Source: Candidatus Omnitrophota bacterium (GTDB lineage: Bacteria; Omnitrophota; Gorgyraeia; Pluralincolimonadales; Pluralincolimonadaceae). From it: a stretch of DNA of 44,874 nucleotides. Below the pieces are notes generated by a model that saw only the letters and a list, made by a program, of their open reading frames with translations, did not search any database and had not been told where the DNA came from. The DNA is taken from the NCBI GenBank assembly GCA_041653595.1, contig JBAZFB010000012.1, positions 1 through 44,874 on the forward strand, given 5' to 3'. A program made the translations under genes and the position numbers. This document shows, in pieces, positions 26,185 to 34,047 of the stretch. Each line of letters opens with the position of its first letter. Within the stretch, counting starts at the first letter, position 1.

Positions 26185-27541
26185 CGCCCTTTGCCGATTT
26201 TAGCGTCTCATCGTAGTCTTTCATGTTCTTTACCGGTTTCTTATTTATCTCCAGGATAACGTCGCCGCGCCTGAGGCCTGCCTCATCGGCCGGGCTGCCC
26301 GGCTCTACATTCGTGACGACCACACCGCCCTTTTCCGTGACCTTGTATTTTTGTGAGATAGCCGGCGTCAACTCCTTGGCTTCTAACCCGCGCCAGTTGC
26401 CCAATTCTGCTTCGGCATATTCCTTGAGCTCTTCCGGCCTCTGCGCGATCTCTATATCAAGCGCGGCATCTCTCTTGTCCCTGAGGACAACAACCTTTAC
26501 TTTCTTTCCGATCGGTGCCCTTCCTACGAGCTTTAACAGCTCTCGTACATTTTCGACCGGTTTGCCGTCGAAAGATTTGATGATATCCCCGCTCTTCATC
26601 TTGCCCTTCTCGGCGGGGCTGCCGGCCAAAGTCCTGGCGACCAGGACGCCATTCGTCTCGGTAAGGCCGAACTGTTTAGCAAGGTCCTCATCGAGGTCCT
26701 GCACGTTCACGCCGAGCCAGCCGTAAAGCACCTTCCTGCCTGAGATGAGGTCGCTTAAGACGCGTTTCGCCGTATTTATCGGGATAGCGAATCCAATGCC
26801 CTGGTATCCGCCTGTCGTGGATATTATCGCGACATTTATCCCTATTACCTTCCCCTCGATATCAACCAGCGGACCTCCGCTATTACCCGGATTTATCGCC
26901 GCGTCGGTCTGCAGCAGGTCGGAATAATCCTTGTCCCCGCGTGAACGCGGCAAAGAACGGTTAAGCGCGCTTATTACCCCTACCGTTACCGTCGGTTTAT
27001 TGGCTATGCCGAAGGGATTGCCGACCGCTATCGCGAATTGACCGATCTTAACATTGTCTGAATCGTCCAGCTCGAGGGCCTTAAGGTTCTTGGCGTTTAT
27101 CTTCAATACTGCCAGGTCCGCCCTCTCGTCCTGCCCCTTTACCTTCGCCGGGAACTTCCTGCCGTCGGATAACGTGACCTCTATCTTATCGGCGCCGTCG
27201 ATTACATGCTGGTTTGTGAGGATGAAACCGTCCGCGTCGATTATGAAGCCTGAGCCGAGGCCGCGCTGCTGGAACTCGCGTTCGGGAATGTCGCCAAAGA
27301 AGTCCTTGAAAAATTGGCGGAACATCTCATCGTTTCCCATCGGGACCTGAGCGCCGCCCATCTTCGCCGTATGGACCGTCGAGATGGAGACGACTGCCAC
27401 GCCTGCCTTATCAGCTACTTCTCCGAAAGTATTTTCAAGAGCTTTTGCGACGCTTAAGTCCTGCGGGTTAGCCGATGCCAGGCCGTTCAAACCGAATACA
27501 AGTACCGTAAATACCGATACAAATACGAACCGCTTAAACAT
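26102..27541 (-). CDS. degP: DegP/HtrA periplasmic serine protease with two PDZ domains
   Basis: This protease and chaperone degrades damaged envelope proteins. The 479-residue protein has a signal peptide (1-24, ending LASA). The trypsin-like domain has the triad His112 (TNQHVIDG), Asp142 (RADLAVLKI) and Ser221 (PGNSGGPLVD). Two PDZ domains follow, at about 272-370 (GWLGVNVQDL start) and 385-465. The acidic, Lys-rich tail after residue 465 is low-complexity. It lies 22 bases after recA behind an AAGGGGGG ribosome site and overlaps the start of the recX frame. A DegP gene between recA and recX is an uncommon insertion into this DNA-repair cluster. DegQ- or MucD-like naming would fit equally well. 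Confidence 0.93.
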   Translation of the reverse strand: MFKRFVFVSVFTVLVFGLNGLASANPQDLSVAKALENTFGEVADKAGVAVVSISTVHTAKMGGAQVPMGNDEMFRQFFKDFFGDIPEREFQQRGLGSGFIIDADGFILTNQHVIDGADKIEVTLSDGRKFPAKVKGQDERADLAVLKINAKNLKALELDDSDNVKIGQFAIAVGNPFGIANKPTVTVGVISALNRSLPRSRGDKDYSDLLQTDAAINPGNSGGPLVDIEGKVIGINVAIISTTGGYQGIGFAIPINTAKRVLSDLISGRKVLYGWLGVNVQDLDEDLAKQFGLTETNGVLVARTLAGSPAEKGKMKSGDIIKSFDGKPVENVRELLKLVGRAPIGKKVKVVVLRDKRDAALDIEIAQRPEELKEYAEAELGNWRGLEAKELTPAISQKYKVTEKGGVVVTNVEPGSPADEAGLRRGDVILEINKKPVKNMKDYDETLKSAKGDVLILTSRGYGVVKEEAKEEQKDNGKK

Positions 27542-27563
27542 TTAGATTCCCCCCTTCTGATGT

Positions 27564-28604
27564 TTACGCGATGGTTTTTTCTTTTATCTTCTTTTCCAGT
27601 TCGTGGAGGACTTTTGGGTTTTCCTTAAGGAAGACCTTGGCGTTCTCCCTGCCCTGGCCGAGTTTCTCGCCGTTGTAAATAAGCCAGGATCCTGATTTCT
27701 CGACGACGCCGAGGTTCGCGGCGAGGTCTATGATATCGCCGGTCCTTGAAATGCCTTCGTTGTAGATTATATCGAACTCTGCCTGGCGGAACGGCGGGGC
27801 GACCTTGTTCTTGACCACCTTTACCCTGACGTGGCTTCCGACAGACTGGTCGTTGATCTTTATGTTCTCAATCCTCCTTATATCGAGCCTGACCGACGCG
27901 TAAAATTTGAGCGCCCGGCCGCCCGGCGTCGTCTCGGGATTTCCGAACATAACGCCTATCTTCTCGCGGATCTGGTTGATGAATATGACCGAGGTCTTGG
28001 ATTTGCTTATCGAGGACGTCAGCTTGCGCAGCGCCTGTGACATCAGCCTCGCCTGCAAGCCTACGTGTGAATCGCCCATCTCGCCTTCGATCTCGGCGCG
28101 GGGAACTAACGCTGCGACCGAATCGATGACGACAACGTCGACCGCGCTGGACTTTACCAGCGTCTCGCAGATCTCAAGCGCCTGCTCTCCGGAATCCGGC
28201 TGGGATATTAAAAGATCGTCGAGGTTCACACCCAACTTCTTCGCGTATGTGGAATCGAACGCATGTTCTGCGTCGATGAAAGCGGCGGTCCCGCCTTTCT
28301 TCTGCGCCTCGGCGATCACGCTCAATGAGAGCGTAGTCTTGCCGGATGATTCCGGGCCGTATATCTCAACAACGCGACCCCTGGGTATGCCGCCTACGCC
28401 TATCGCCAGGTCGAGTGAAAGAGCGCCTGTCGGGATAGATTCGACGGTCACATGGGTCTCTTGCCCCAGCTTCATTATGGAACCCTTGCCAAACTGCTTC
28501 TCAATGTGCGCCAGCGCCAATTCGAGCGCCTTTGTGCGCTCTCCCTGCTCCTTCTGCGCCTCTTTTTCTTCCCTTTTTACTTCCTTTTCGTCCTTCTTTA
28601 CCAT
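27564..28604 (-). CDS. recA: Recombinase RecA
   Basis: RecA forms ATP-bound filaments on single-stranded DNA, drives homologous recombination and promotes LexA cleavage. It has 346 residues with Walker A GPESSGKT (83-90), VVVIDSVAALVPRAEIEGE, loop L1 GDSHVGLQARLMSQALRKL, and FINQIREKIGVMFGNPETTPGG covering loop L2. A charged Lys/Glu-rich N-terminal extension of about 20 residues precedes the family core, and the C-terminal acidic tail is nearly absent. The ATG has AGGAG and AAGGA sites just upstream. The leader is about 110 bases long and contains a strong hairpin. recA heads the 19-gene minus-strand run. Confidence 0.98.
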   Translation of the reverse strand: MVKKDEKEVKREEKEAQKEQGERTKALELALAHIEKQFGKGSIMKLGQETHVTVESIPTGALSLDLAIGVGGIPRGRVVEIYGPESSGKTTLSLSVIAEAQKKGGTAAFIDAEHAFDSTYAKKLGVNLDDLLISQPDSGEQALEICETLVKSSAVDVVVIDSVAALVPRAEIEGEMGDSHVGLQARLMSQALRKLTSSISKSKTSVIFINQIREKIGVMFGNPETTPGGRALKFYASVRLDIRRIENIKINDQSVGSHVRVKVVKNKVAPPFRQAEFDIIYNEGISRTGDIIDLAANLGVVEKSGSWLIYNGEKLGQGRENAKVFLKENPKVLHELEKKIKEKTIA

Positions 28605-28638
28605 ATCCTTCTCTCCTCTATTATGTTGAAATGCGGTT

Positions 28639-28672
28639 AAGGTACTTCGCCTATAGTAATAGACGAAGCCTT
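28639..28672 (-). promoter_or_regulatory. Hairpin in the recA leader
   Basis: In the predicted recA leader, CTTCGTCTAT and ATAGGCGAAG pair over ten positions (one U-G wobble) around a four-base loop. The outer AAGG and CCTT add four more pairs past a two-base bulge. No U-run follows, so it is not a normal terminator. It could be a regulatory RNA structure or a protein-binding palindrome. Confidence 0.6.
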
Positions 28673-28722
28673 AGTGGATTTTCTTTCAAAAATCTTTAGG
28701 TTGGCCCCAAAATGTTGTATTT

Positions 28723-28751
28723 ATTATACGATTCCGGGGTTATTATGTAAA
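28723..28751 (-). promoter_or_regulatory. Predicted recA promoter
   Basis: On the minus strand TTTACA (28751-28746) and a consensus TATAAT (28728-28723) are separated by 17 bases. The expected start is near 28716, 112 bases before the recA ATG. This is the only clear promoter I found for the run that continues to the CHASE2 gene. Confidence 0.75.
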
Positions 28752-28784
28752 GTAAAATCGGGGGCGGGATTTGTCGTAACTTAA

Positions 28785-28817
28785 ACGGCGGCTACCAGAT
28801 AAAATGATAGCCGCCGT
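28785..28817 (-). terminator. Probable terminator after the discoidin-domain gene
   Basis: Ten-base arms ACGGCGGCTA and TAGCCGCCGT match perfectly, extendable to twelve with a wobble, and are followed on the minus strand by TTAAGTT. It lies 20 bases after the stop of the gene at 28838 and upstream of the recA promoter. The U-tract is weak. Confidence 0.65.
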
Positions 28818-28837
28818 AGGTTAAAACTGTAAACCGG

Positions 28838-31800
28838 TTATTCCTGCTTCGCTTTCATCTCCTCGATCTTGAGGCCTCTAAGCTCTGTAGGCAGGACGAA
28901 TTTTACGCCCTTGGGGGGTTTGGCGGTGCCGTAGATGAAATACTTAATGGTATCGCCTTCTTTCTTTATCACGTAGCAGATCTTGCCGTAGGGCGTAGGC
29001 AGGTCCTTGACCTCGATACCCTGGTCAAACCATTCCGCGGCCAGTCCTTCGCCGAGTATAAGCTTGCCGTTATCATCATAGACGAACATCGTCCGGACCG
29101 CGTCGATATAACCCGAACCGACCCATGTATGCGGCATATCGCCGATATACGAAGGCGTGCGCGGTTTGGCGTATACGACCTCAGCCATATGGTTCCAGCC
29201 GTACGGCCTGACCGAGTCTTTCGTAAAATACCTTAGCATGGCGAGGCCGCGTTCGCGCTGGTCCATCCTGAAATAGGCGTTCGCCGAGCGGACCTCGTAA
29301 GGAGTGAATGTCCTCTCGTGGCCCGGCTCCATGCCTTTGCTGACGTCGTTATAATACCTGTCGAAAGTATTTTTCAGCAGGTCCTTCGGCATGTATTCCA
29401 ATTCTCCGGCCGCAACTATTGCGATGGCGGTCGAGGTCGAGTCGAAGTCTCCCTTCTCGACGCATCCCGCGATATAATTAATCTTATCGCGCTCAGCTAC
29501 CAGTTTTATCGAATCGTAGAGGCACTTGCGGAAATCGTCTACTTCCTTCTGCATCCATTCCGCGCTCGCCTTATCTCCCATAAGGTTGGCGAGATAGACC
29601 CCGTCCTTGAACCCTTTAAGCGCGAAGAAATCATCCCAGTAGCTTGTCATCGCGGGATAATAACCTTCGTGGCTGTTTGATTTTGGAAGTATCCCGTAAT
29701 ACGGCTGTTTCTTAGGGTCGGTCTTAAAATCAGTGCCCATAGTGCGGCGGCGGAGGCTGCGGGTGAATTCCAGGACCTTTACGACCTTCGGATAGATCTT
29801 CGGAAGGTATTCCTTATCCCCGGAATAGTCCACATAGTTGCGGACCGCGAAGACATATTCTCCCTGCGCGTCCCATTCGACGCCTTCTCCCGAGCCGTTA
29901 TCATTATTGCCTACGGCATTGCCTCCCTCGAAAATTATATACGGGACAAACCCGTTATCCGCGACTTTTGAGGAGAACGCGTCGAGCCATTCCTTCACCG
30001 GCTCAACTACGCCCACCTTCAGGAGCGCCGCGCTCGTCAGGCAACCGTCGCGCATCCATGAATGGCTGTAATTGCGCGAGCCGGGCTTTATCCACGGCCC
30101 GTCCTTATTTATGAGGATGTAGGCGATATTGGTTTTCATGACATCGATCAGGCGTTTCTCGGGAATATTGATAGTGAAGCGGTTTTCAAACCCGGCCCAC
30201 ATGGCCGCCTGTTTCTGGAGCTCGGTATCGAAATCCGCGATCGTCCCGTCACCCGGGAACCGGATGATGAAATCCTTTGTTTCGCCCGGTGCGGCTTTGA
30301 GCTCATAAGAAAGCCCGGCCGAAGCTGTCCCTTCGCTGCTTTGCGCGGACGCGGAATCAGGCAACCCGCCCTTTTCCATGAAATCGATGATATCTCCTGA
30401 AGAGAATGGCACCGCTGCCATCTTAACGCCAACTGTGCCCGTGGCCAATTTAGCCTGGCCGTTTATCAGGAGTTTCGGAGGCGCGCATTCAACCTTATTG
30501 ATCGGGCTGAAACCGCCGTACTGCCATATCGGATTCAACTGAACCGGCCTCACCGCGAGGTCGAACAACCCGCTGAACGGCTTGTTCCCGGTATTCTTGA
30601 ACCTGTACCTGACCTCCATCGTCGACCCGCCGGCCGAGATCGCCGTAACTTCAAGCGTCCAATCGCTATGGTCCCATTTTACCGTCGGTACCGGCAGGTA
30701 ATCTTCAAGCAGGCTCTGGGTTACTTTGCAGTCATTAGCGGTGTAAAGTTTCTTGCCGTCGTAGATAAAGGGCATGACCGAGAAACCGCCCTTATATGGC
30801 TCAAAGCTACCCGTCTCGCTCAAAAGTCCTTCGTCATTGGAATCCGGCGCGCCGACAACCGTCCAGAACTCCTGGGCCCTGCGCAGCCACATCGGATAAT
30901 AACCGGGCGGTGATTGTTTCGCGAGCGACTGGTAGATCTTTATCGGCGTCGCCTGCTCTTCGCCGCTCTTCGGCTCGAAACTCTTCAGGACGCATTCCTT
31001 CCCGGTCGCCGATGCGAGGCAGTTCACCCTGAATTCCCTGACAGGGCCGGCCTTGAAATAGATCCAGTTGTCTTTTGACGTATTCTTGTCAGTCTTGAAT
31101 ACTTCATTCCAGGCCTGTCCGTCAGCCGAGGCCTCCACGGTAAAGGATTTAGGGTAGTTTTCATCCCATCTCAGGATGATCCCGCCCAGGTTTATTCTTG
31201 CGGGCAGTTTTATATCGGTCTGTGCGCCGTTCCTGGTAACTACCGGCGGCTTATCCCCGTCGAGGAAAGTCACTTCCCAGAGGGAATTGCCCCAGCCGGT
31301 GCCGCGCTGGATGCAGTTTATCTTGAGCGCGGTCGCTACGACCGGCTCAAAATAGATTATGTCGGTGTTGCCGTCGCCCTCGGTGGTCTCGTATACCTTC
31401 TTCCAGTTGCCTGAGGTGCCCTTAACTTCTATATTATATATCTCGGTAAAAGCGTTCTCCCATTTAAGGACGACACCGCAAATGTTGTGGGGGGTGTCGA
31501 ACTCGGCCTGCCACCACTGGTTGTCCTCGAACTTGCTCGACCAGCGCGACTGCATATTCCCATCTATCGCCTTATCTGCGCTGTAATCGGCGTCGCCGGA
31601 TGAGGCGGTAGCCTTCGCCTTTATCGGGTCAGGCGCGTTAAATTCGACCTCAAAAAAGGAGAAACCCCATTTGGTCGCCCGCTTGATAAGGTCAAGCTTC
31701 ACGTAACGGGCTTTGACCGGGGTGAGCTTTATGATCTCGGTCCCGCCGGAACCGTTCTTCTTTTCATAGACTTTTTTCCATGAGGTCTTATCGTTGGAGA

Positions 31801-32071
31801 CGAGGATGTTATAATCGCTCCCGTAGGCGGCTTCCCAGGTGAGAGTTATCTTCTTTATCTCGGTAGGTTGGCCGAGGTCGATGATCAACCATTGGTTGTC
31901 TTCGAACGTGCTGGACCAACGGGTAGACGGGTCGCTGTCTATGGCGGACTGTGGATTGAGATTCTCTCCGCTTGAAGATGCGGATGCCTTCCATTCCGCG
32001 GCGTGGGAAAACTGGCTGAAACAGGCAAGAACCGACAAAACCAGGACAAAACCGAGCTTTTTACCGGACAT
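28838..32071 (-). CDS. Exported protein with discoidin domains and a six-hairpin glycosidase-like domain
   Basis: The 1077-residue protein starts at the ATG at 32071, which has an AGGAGG site and opens a signal peptide (1-24, FSHAA-E); the frame stays open upstream without homology. Two F5/8 type C (discoidin) carbohydrate-binding domains lie at about 27-144 and 150-270, each with a DxxxSTRWSS or GNMQSRWSS motif and DNQW. A third, partial one lies at about 285-366. After a beta-rich region (about 400-610) comes an all-helical (alpha/alpha)6-type domain (about 630-1000). It contains YSHSWMRDG (669-676) and GVEWDAQGEYVFA, as in glucoamylase- and trehalase-like enzymes. It probably acts on a polysaccharide outside the cytoplasm. 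The GH family, substrate and catalytic acids cannot be fixed by eye. It is monocistronic with its own promoter and terminator. Confidence 0.8.
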   Translation of the reverse strand: MSGKKLGFVLVLSVLACFSQFSHAAEWKASASSSGENLNPQSAIDSDPSTRWSSTFEDNQWLIIDLGQPTEIKKITLTWEAAYGSDYNILVSNDKTSWKKVYEKKNGSGGTEIIKLTPVKARYVKLDLIKRATKWGFSFFEVEFNAPDPIKAKATASSGDADYSADKAIDGNMQSRWSSKFEDNQWWQAEFDTPHNICGVVLKWENAFTEIYNIEVKGTSGNWKKVYETTEGDGNTDIIYFEPVVATALKINCIQRGTGWGNSLWEVTFLDGDKPPVVTRNGAQTDIKLPARINLGGIILRWDENYPKSFTVEASADGQAWNEVFKTDKNTSKDNWIYFKAGPVREFRVNCLASATGKECVLKSFEPKSGEEQATPIKIYQSLAKQSPPGYYPMWLRRAQEFWTVVGAPDSNDEGLLSETGSFEPYKGGFSVMPFIYDGKKLYTANDCKVTQSLLEDYLPVPTVKWDHSDWTLEVTAISAGGSTMEVRYRFKNTGNKPFSGLFDLAVRPVQLNPIWQYGGFSPINKVECAPPKLLINGQAKLATGTVGVKMAAVPFSSGDIIDFMEKGGLPDSASAQSSEGTASAGLSYELKAAPGETKDFIIRFPGDGTIADFDTELQKQAAMWAGFENRFTINIPEKRLIDVMKTNIAYILINKDGPWIKPGSRNYSHSWMRDGCLTSAALLKVGVVEPVKEWLDAFSSKVADNGFVPYIIFEGGNAVGNNDNGSGEGVEWDAQGEYVFAVRNYVDYSGDKEYLPKIYPKVVKVLEFTRSLRRRTMGTDFKTDPKKQPYYGILPKSNSHEGYYPAMTSYWDDFFALKGFKDGVYLANLMGDKASAEWMQKEVDDFRKCLYDSIKLVAERDKINYIAGCVEKGDFDSTSTAIAIVAAGELEYMPKDLLKNTFDRYYNDVSKGMEPGHERTFTPYEVRSANAYFRMDQRERGLAMLRYFTKDSVRPYGWNHMAEVVYAKPRTPSYIGDMPHTWVGSGYIDAVRTMFVYDDNGKLILGEGLAAEWFDQGIEVKDLPTPYGKICYVIKKEGDTIKYFIYGTAKPPKGVKFVLPTELRGLKIEEMKAKQE

Positions 32072-32109
32072 CTTCCCTCCTAAAGTTGTATCCCCCTGAA
32101 TGTTATACA

Positions 32110-32138
32110 ATAATACATTAACATATCTCCCAATGCAA
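32110..32138 (-). promoter_or_regulatory. Predicted promoter of the discoidin-domain gene
   Basis: On the minus strand TTGCAT (32138-32133) and TATTAT (32115-32110) are 17 bases apart. The expected start near 32103 gives a leader of about 32 bases that carries the AGGAGG ribosome site. Confidence 0.65.
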
Positions 32139-32147
32139 GCCATTTTG

Positions 32148-32156
32148 TGTTATCAT
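32148..32156 (+). promoter_or_regulatory. Extended -10 element directly before pabB-pabC
   Basis: TG, one base and TATCAT form an extended -10 element ending six bases before the ATG at 32163. No good -35 hexamer and no Shine-Dalgarno sequence are seen. Transcription would start at or next to the start codon, giving a leaderless mRNA. Confidence 0.45.
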
Positions 32157-32169
32157 TGCCATATGGCAA
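32156..32169. promoter_or_regulatory. 14-base palindrome centred on the pabB-pabC start codon
   Basis: TTGCCATATGGCAA is a perfect palindrome that covers the expected transcription start and includes the ATG at 32163. It could be an operator; part of it is constrained by coding, so chance is possible. Confidence 0.35.
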
Positions 32170-34031
32170 AAACACCCGTCGGGCTTCCCCGTTTTGATGA
32201 AGATTTCCTGGAAAAACGGGAATGTTTCATGCTCTTCGAGACGAGCCTTTTTGACGGCGAAAATTCGAAAAGCTACATCCTCCTCGACCCGGTCGATACC
32301 ATAAAAGTATACGGGTTCAGCGACGTCAAGCGGGCGTTCGAGCGCATAGAGGAGTATTCGAAGTTACACTTTCTCGCCGGATATTTTTCGTATGAACTGG
32401 GATATTATTTCGAGAAAGCGTCTTTCGCCCCGAAAGACCCCTTTTCCCGTCCGCTGATCCACCTGTGTGTATTCAAAGATATGATGACCTTCGACCACAG
32501 GACAGGAAAGTTATCGCCCCGCGTGCCCGGCCTTTTCACGGAAGAGGCCGGCCGGCGCGATTTTCGCGTCGATAACCCCAGGTTCAACCTTACGAAGCCT
32601 GCATACTTCCGCAAGATCTCACGGATAAAAAAGCATATAAAAAACGGCGACACCTACCAGGTCAATCTTACCGGGAAATATTCCTTCGGTTTCTCGGGCA
32701 GCGCCTTTTCTTTTTACCGGGACCTCAAGGAAAAACAGAACGTGCCGTATGGCGCCTTCTGTAAACTGGGCGGAGGATACCTCCTCTCGCTCTCCCCCGA
32801 ACTCTTCTTCAGGAGAGACGGCAATACCATATACTCCAGGCCGATGAAAGGGACGATCGGAAGAGGCGCGAATATGAAGGAGGACCGCGGCAGGATATCA
32901 GAGCTTAAGCACAACGCCAAGGAAGTCGCGGGGAACCTGATGATCGTCGACCTGATACGAAACGACCTGGGAAAGATCTCAAAGACCGGCAGCGTCAAGG
33001 TATCTTCGCTCTTCGACGTAGAAAAATACAATACCCTCTTCCAGATGACCTCGACCATAAAAAGCGTTTTAAGGGAGGGCGTGACCTATTTCGATATATT
33101 CAGGAGCCTCTTTCCGGGAGGGTCTGTTACCGGCGCCCCCAAAATAAGGACGATGCAGATAATAGAGGATCTCGAGAAAGCCGACAGGAAGGTCTACTGC
33201 GGCGCGCTCGGCATCATCTTTCCCGGAAATAAAGCGGTCTTTAACCTGCCTATCAGGACGATATCCATATCGCGCGGGAAGGACAAGGTCCTAAAAGGCG
33301 AGATGGGCGTCGGCGGAGGAATAACCGTCGATTCTGACCCTGAGGAGGAATACCGCGAATGCGTCTTAAAGGCCAGGTTCCTCACGGAAAGGCACAGCCC
33401 TTTCTCGCTTATTGAGACGATGCTATGGGATGGAAAATTCAAGTTCCTGGACCGGCATCTCGGAAGGATGCGCGATTCGGCCGCATATTTCGGGTTCGTT
33501 TTTGACCGCGTGAAGATAATAAGAATATTAAAAAACACCGGGAAGGCCTTTAAAAAAAATGCCCGTTACAAGGTCAGGGTTTTGCTGGACAAAGACGGCA
33601 GGGTCACGGCCGGGGCATCGGAGATCGAGCGGGACACCAAGCAAGCCTCGCGGACTGCCGCGGTCTCGAAATTCAGGACCGATGCCGGCAACGTCTTCCT
33701 TTACCATAAGACGACAAACAGGGGACTTTATGACGCCGAATACGGACGTTACAGCGCAAAGGGATATCTCGACGTCATATTCCTTAACTCAAAAGGTGAA
33801 GTGACCGAAGGCGCCATAACAAACGTGGTAATAAAGAAAAACGGGAGATGCTACACTCCCCCTCTCTCCTCCGGACTTTTGCCAGGTGTTTTCAGGTCCC
33901 ATCTGATAGAAAGCGGACGCGTTAAGGAAAAGAGGATATTTTTGGATGACCTGCGTAGATCCGATAAGATATTCCTTTGTAACTCGGTCCGCGGGCTCGT
34001 TGAAGTCAAATTGACTTCTCCTTGCCCATAA
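32163..34031 (+). CDS. pabB: Aminodeoxychorismate synthase-lyase fusion (PabB-PabC)
   Basis: The fusion makes para-aminobenzoate for folate from chorismate. The PabB half (about 1-415 of 622) has PMKGT with Lys229, the residue that marks aminodeoxychorismate synthases, plus DLIRNDLGKI, FPGGSVTGAPK and GGGITVDSDPEEEY. The PabC half (from about 416, FSLIETMLWDG) is a PLP-dependent lyase with the PLP lysine Lys516 in FLYHKTTNRG, VTEGAITNV and GLLPGVFR. I start at the ATG at 32163; the open frame reaches 32100 but those 21 residues lack homology and cross the divergent promoter region. There is no Shine-Dalgarno site. The glutaminase partner is not encoded nearby and may be TrpG. cinA follows after 16 bases but has its own promoter. 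Confidence 0.93.
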   Translation: MAKTPVGLPRFDEDFLEKRECFMLFETSLFDGENSKSYILLDPVDTIKVYGFSDVKRAFERIEEYSKLHFLAGYFSYELGYYFEKASFAPKDPFSRPLIHLCVFKDMMTFDHRTGKLSPRVPGLFTEEAGRRDFRVDNPRFNLTKPAYFRKISRIKKHIKNGDTYQVNLTGKYSFGFSGSAFSFYRDLKEKQNVPYGAFCKLGGGYLLSLSPELFFRRDGNTIYSRPMKGTIGRGANMKEDRGRISELKHNAKEVAGNLMIVDLIRNDLGKISKTGSVKVSSLFDVEKYNTLFQMTSTIKSVLREGVTYFDIFRSLFPGGSVTGAPKIRTMQIIEDLEKADRKVYCGALGIIFPGNKAVFNLPIRTISISRGKDKVLKGEMGVGGGITVDSDPEEEYRECVLKARFLTERHSPFSLIETMLWDGKFKFLDRHLGRMRDSAAYFGFVFDRVKIIRILKNTGKAFKKNARYKVRVLLDKDGRVTAGASEIERDTKQASRTAAVSKFRTDAGNVFLYHKTTNRGLYDAEYGRYSAKGYLDVIFLNSKGEVTEGAITNVVIKKNGRCYTPPLSSGLLPGVFRSHLIESGRVKEKRIFLDDLRRSDKIFLCNSVRGLVEVKLTSPCP

Positions 34032-34039
34032 CCTATAAT
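34011..34039 (+). promoter_or_regulatory. Predicted cinA promoter inside the end of pabB-pabC
   Basis: TTGACT (34011-34016) and a consensus TATAAT (34034-34039) are spaced by 17 bases. The -10 ends eight bases before the cinA ATG at 34048, so the mRNA would have almost no leader. Confidence 0.7.
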
Positions 34040-34047
34040 AGACCATC

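Noticed and set aside
28639..28672. Reading the recA leader palindrome as a classical LexA box
   Set aside because: It fits none of the LexA consensus types I know and lies downstream of the predicted start site; kept only as an unexplained hairpin.
32100..32162. Upstream 21-codon extension of the pabB-pabC frame
   Set aside because: No homology, no ribosome site, and it crosses the divergent promoter of the discoidin-domain gene.
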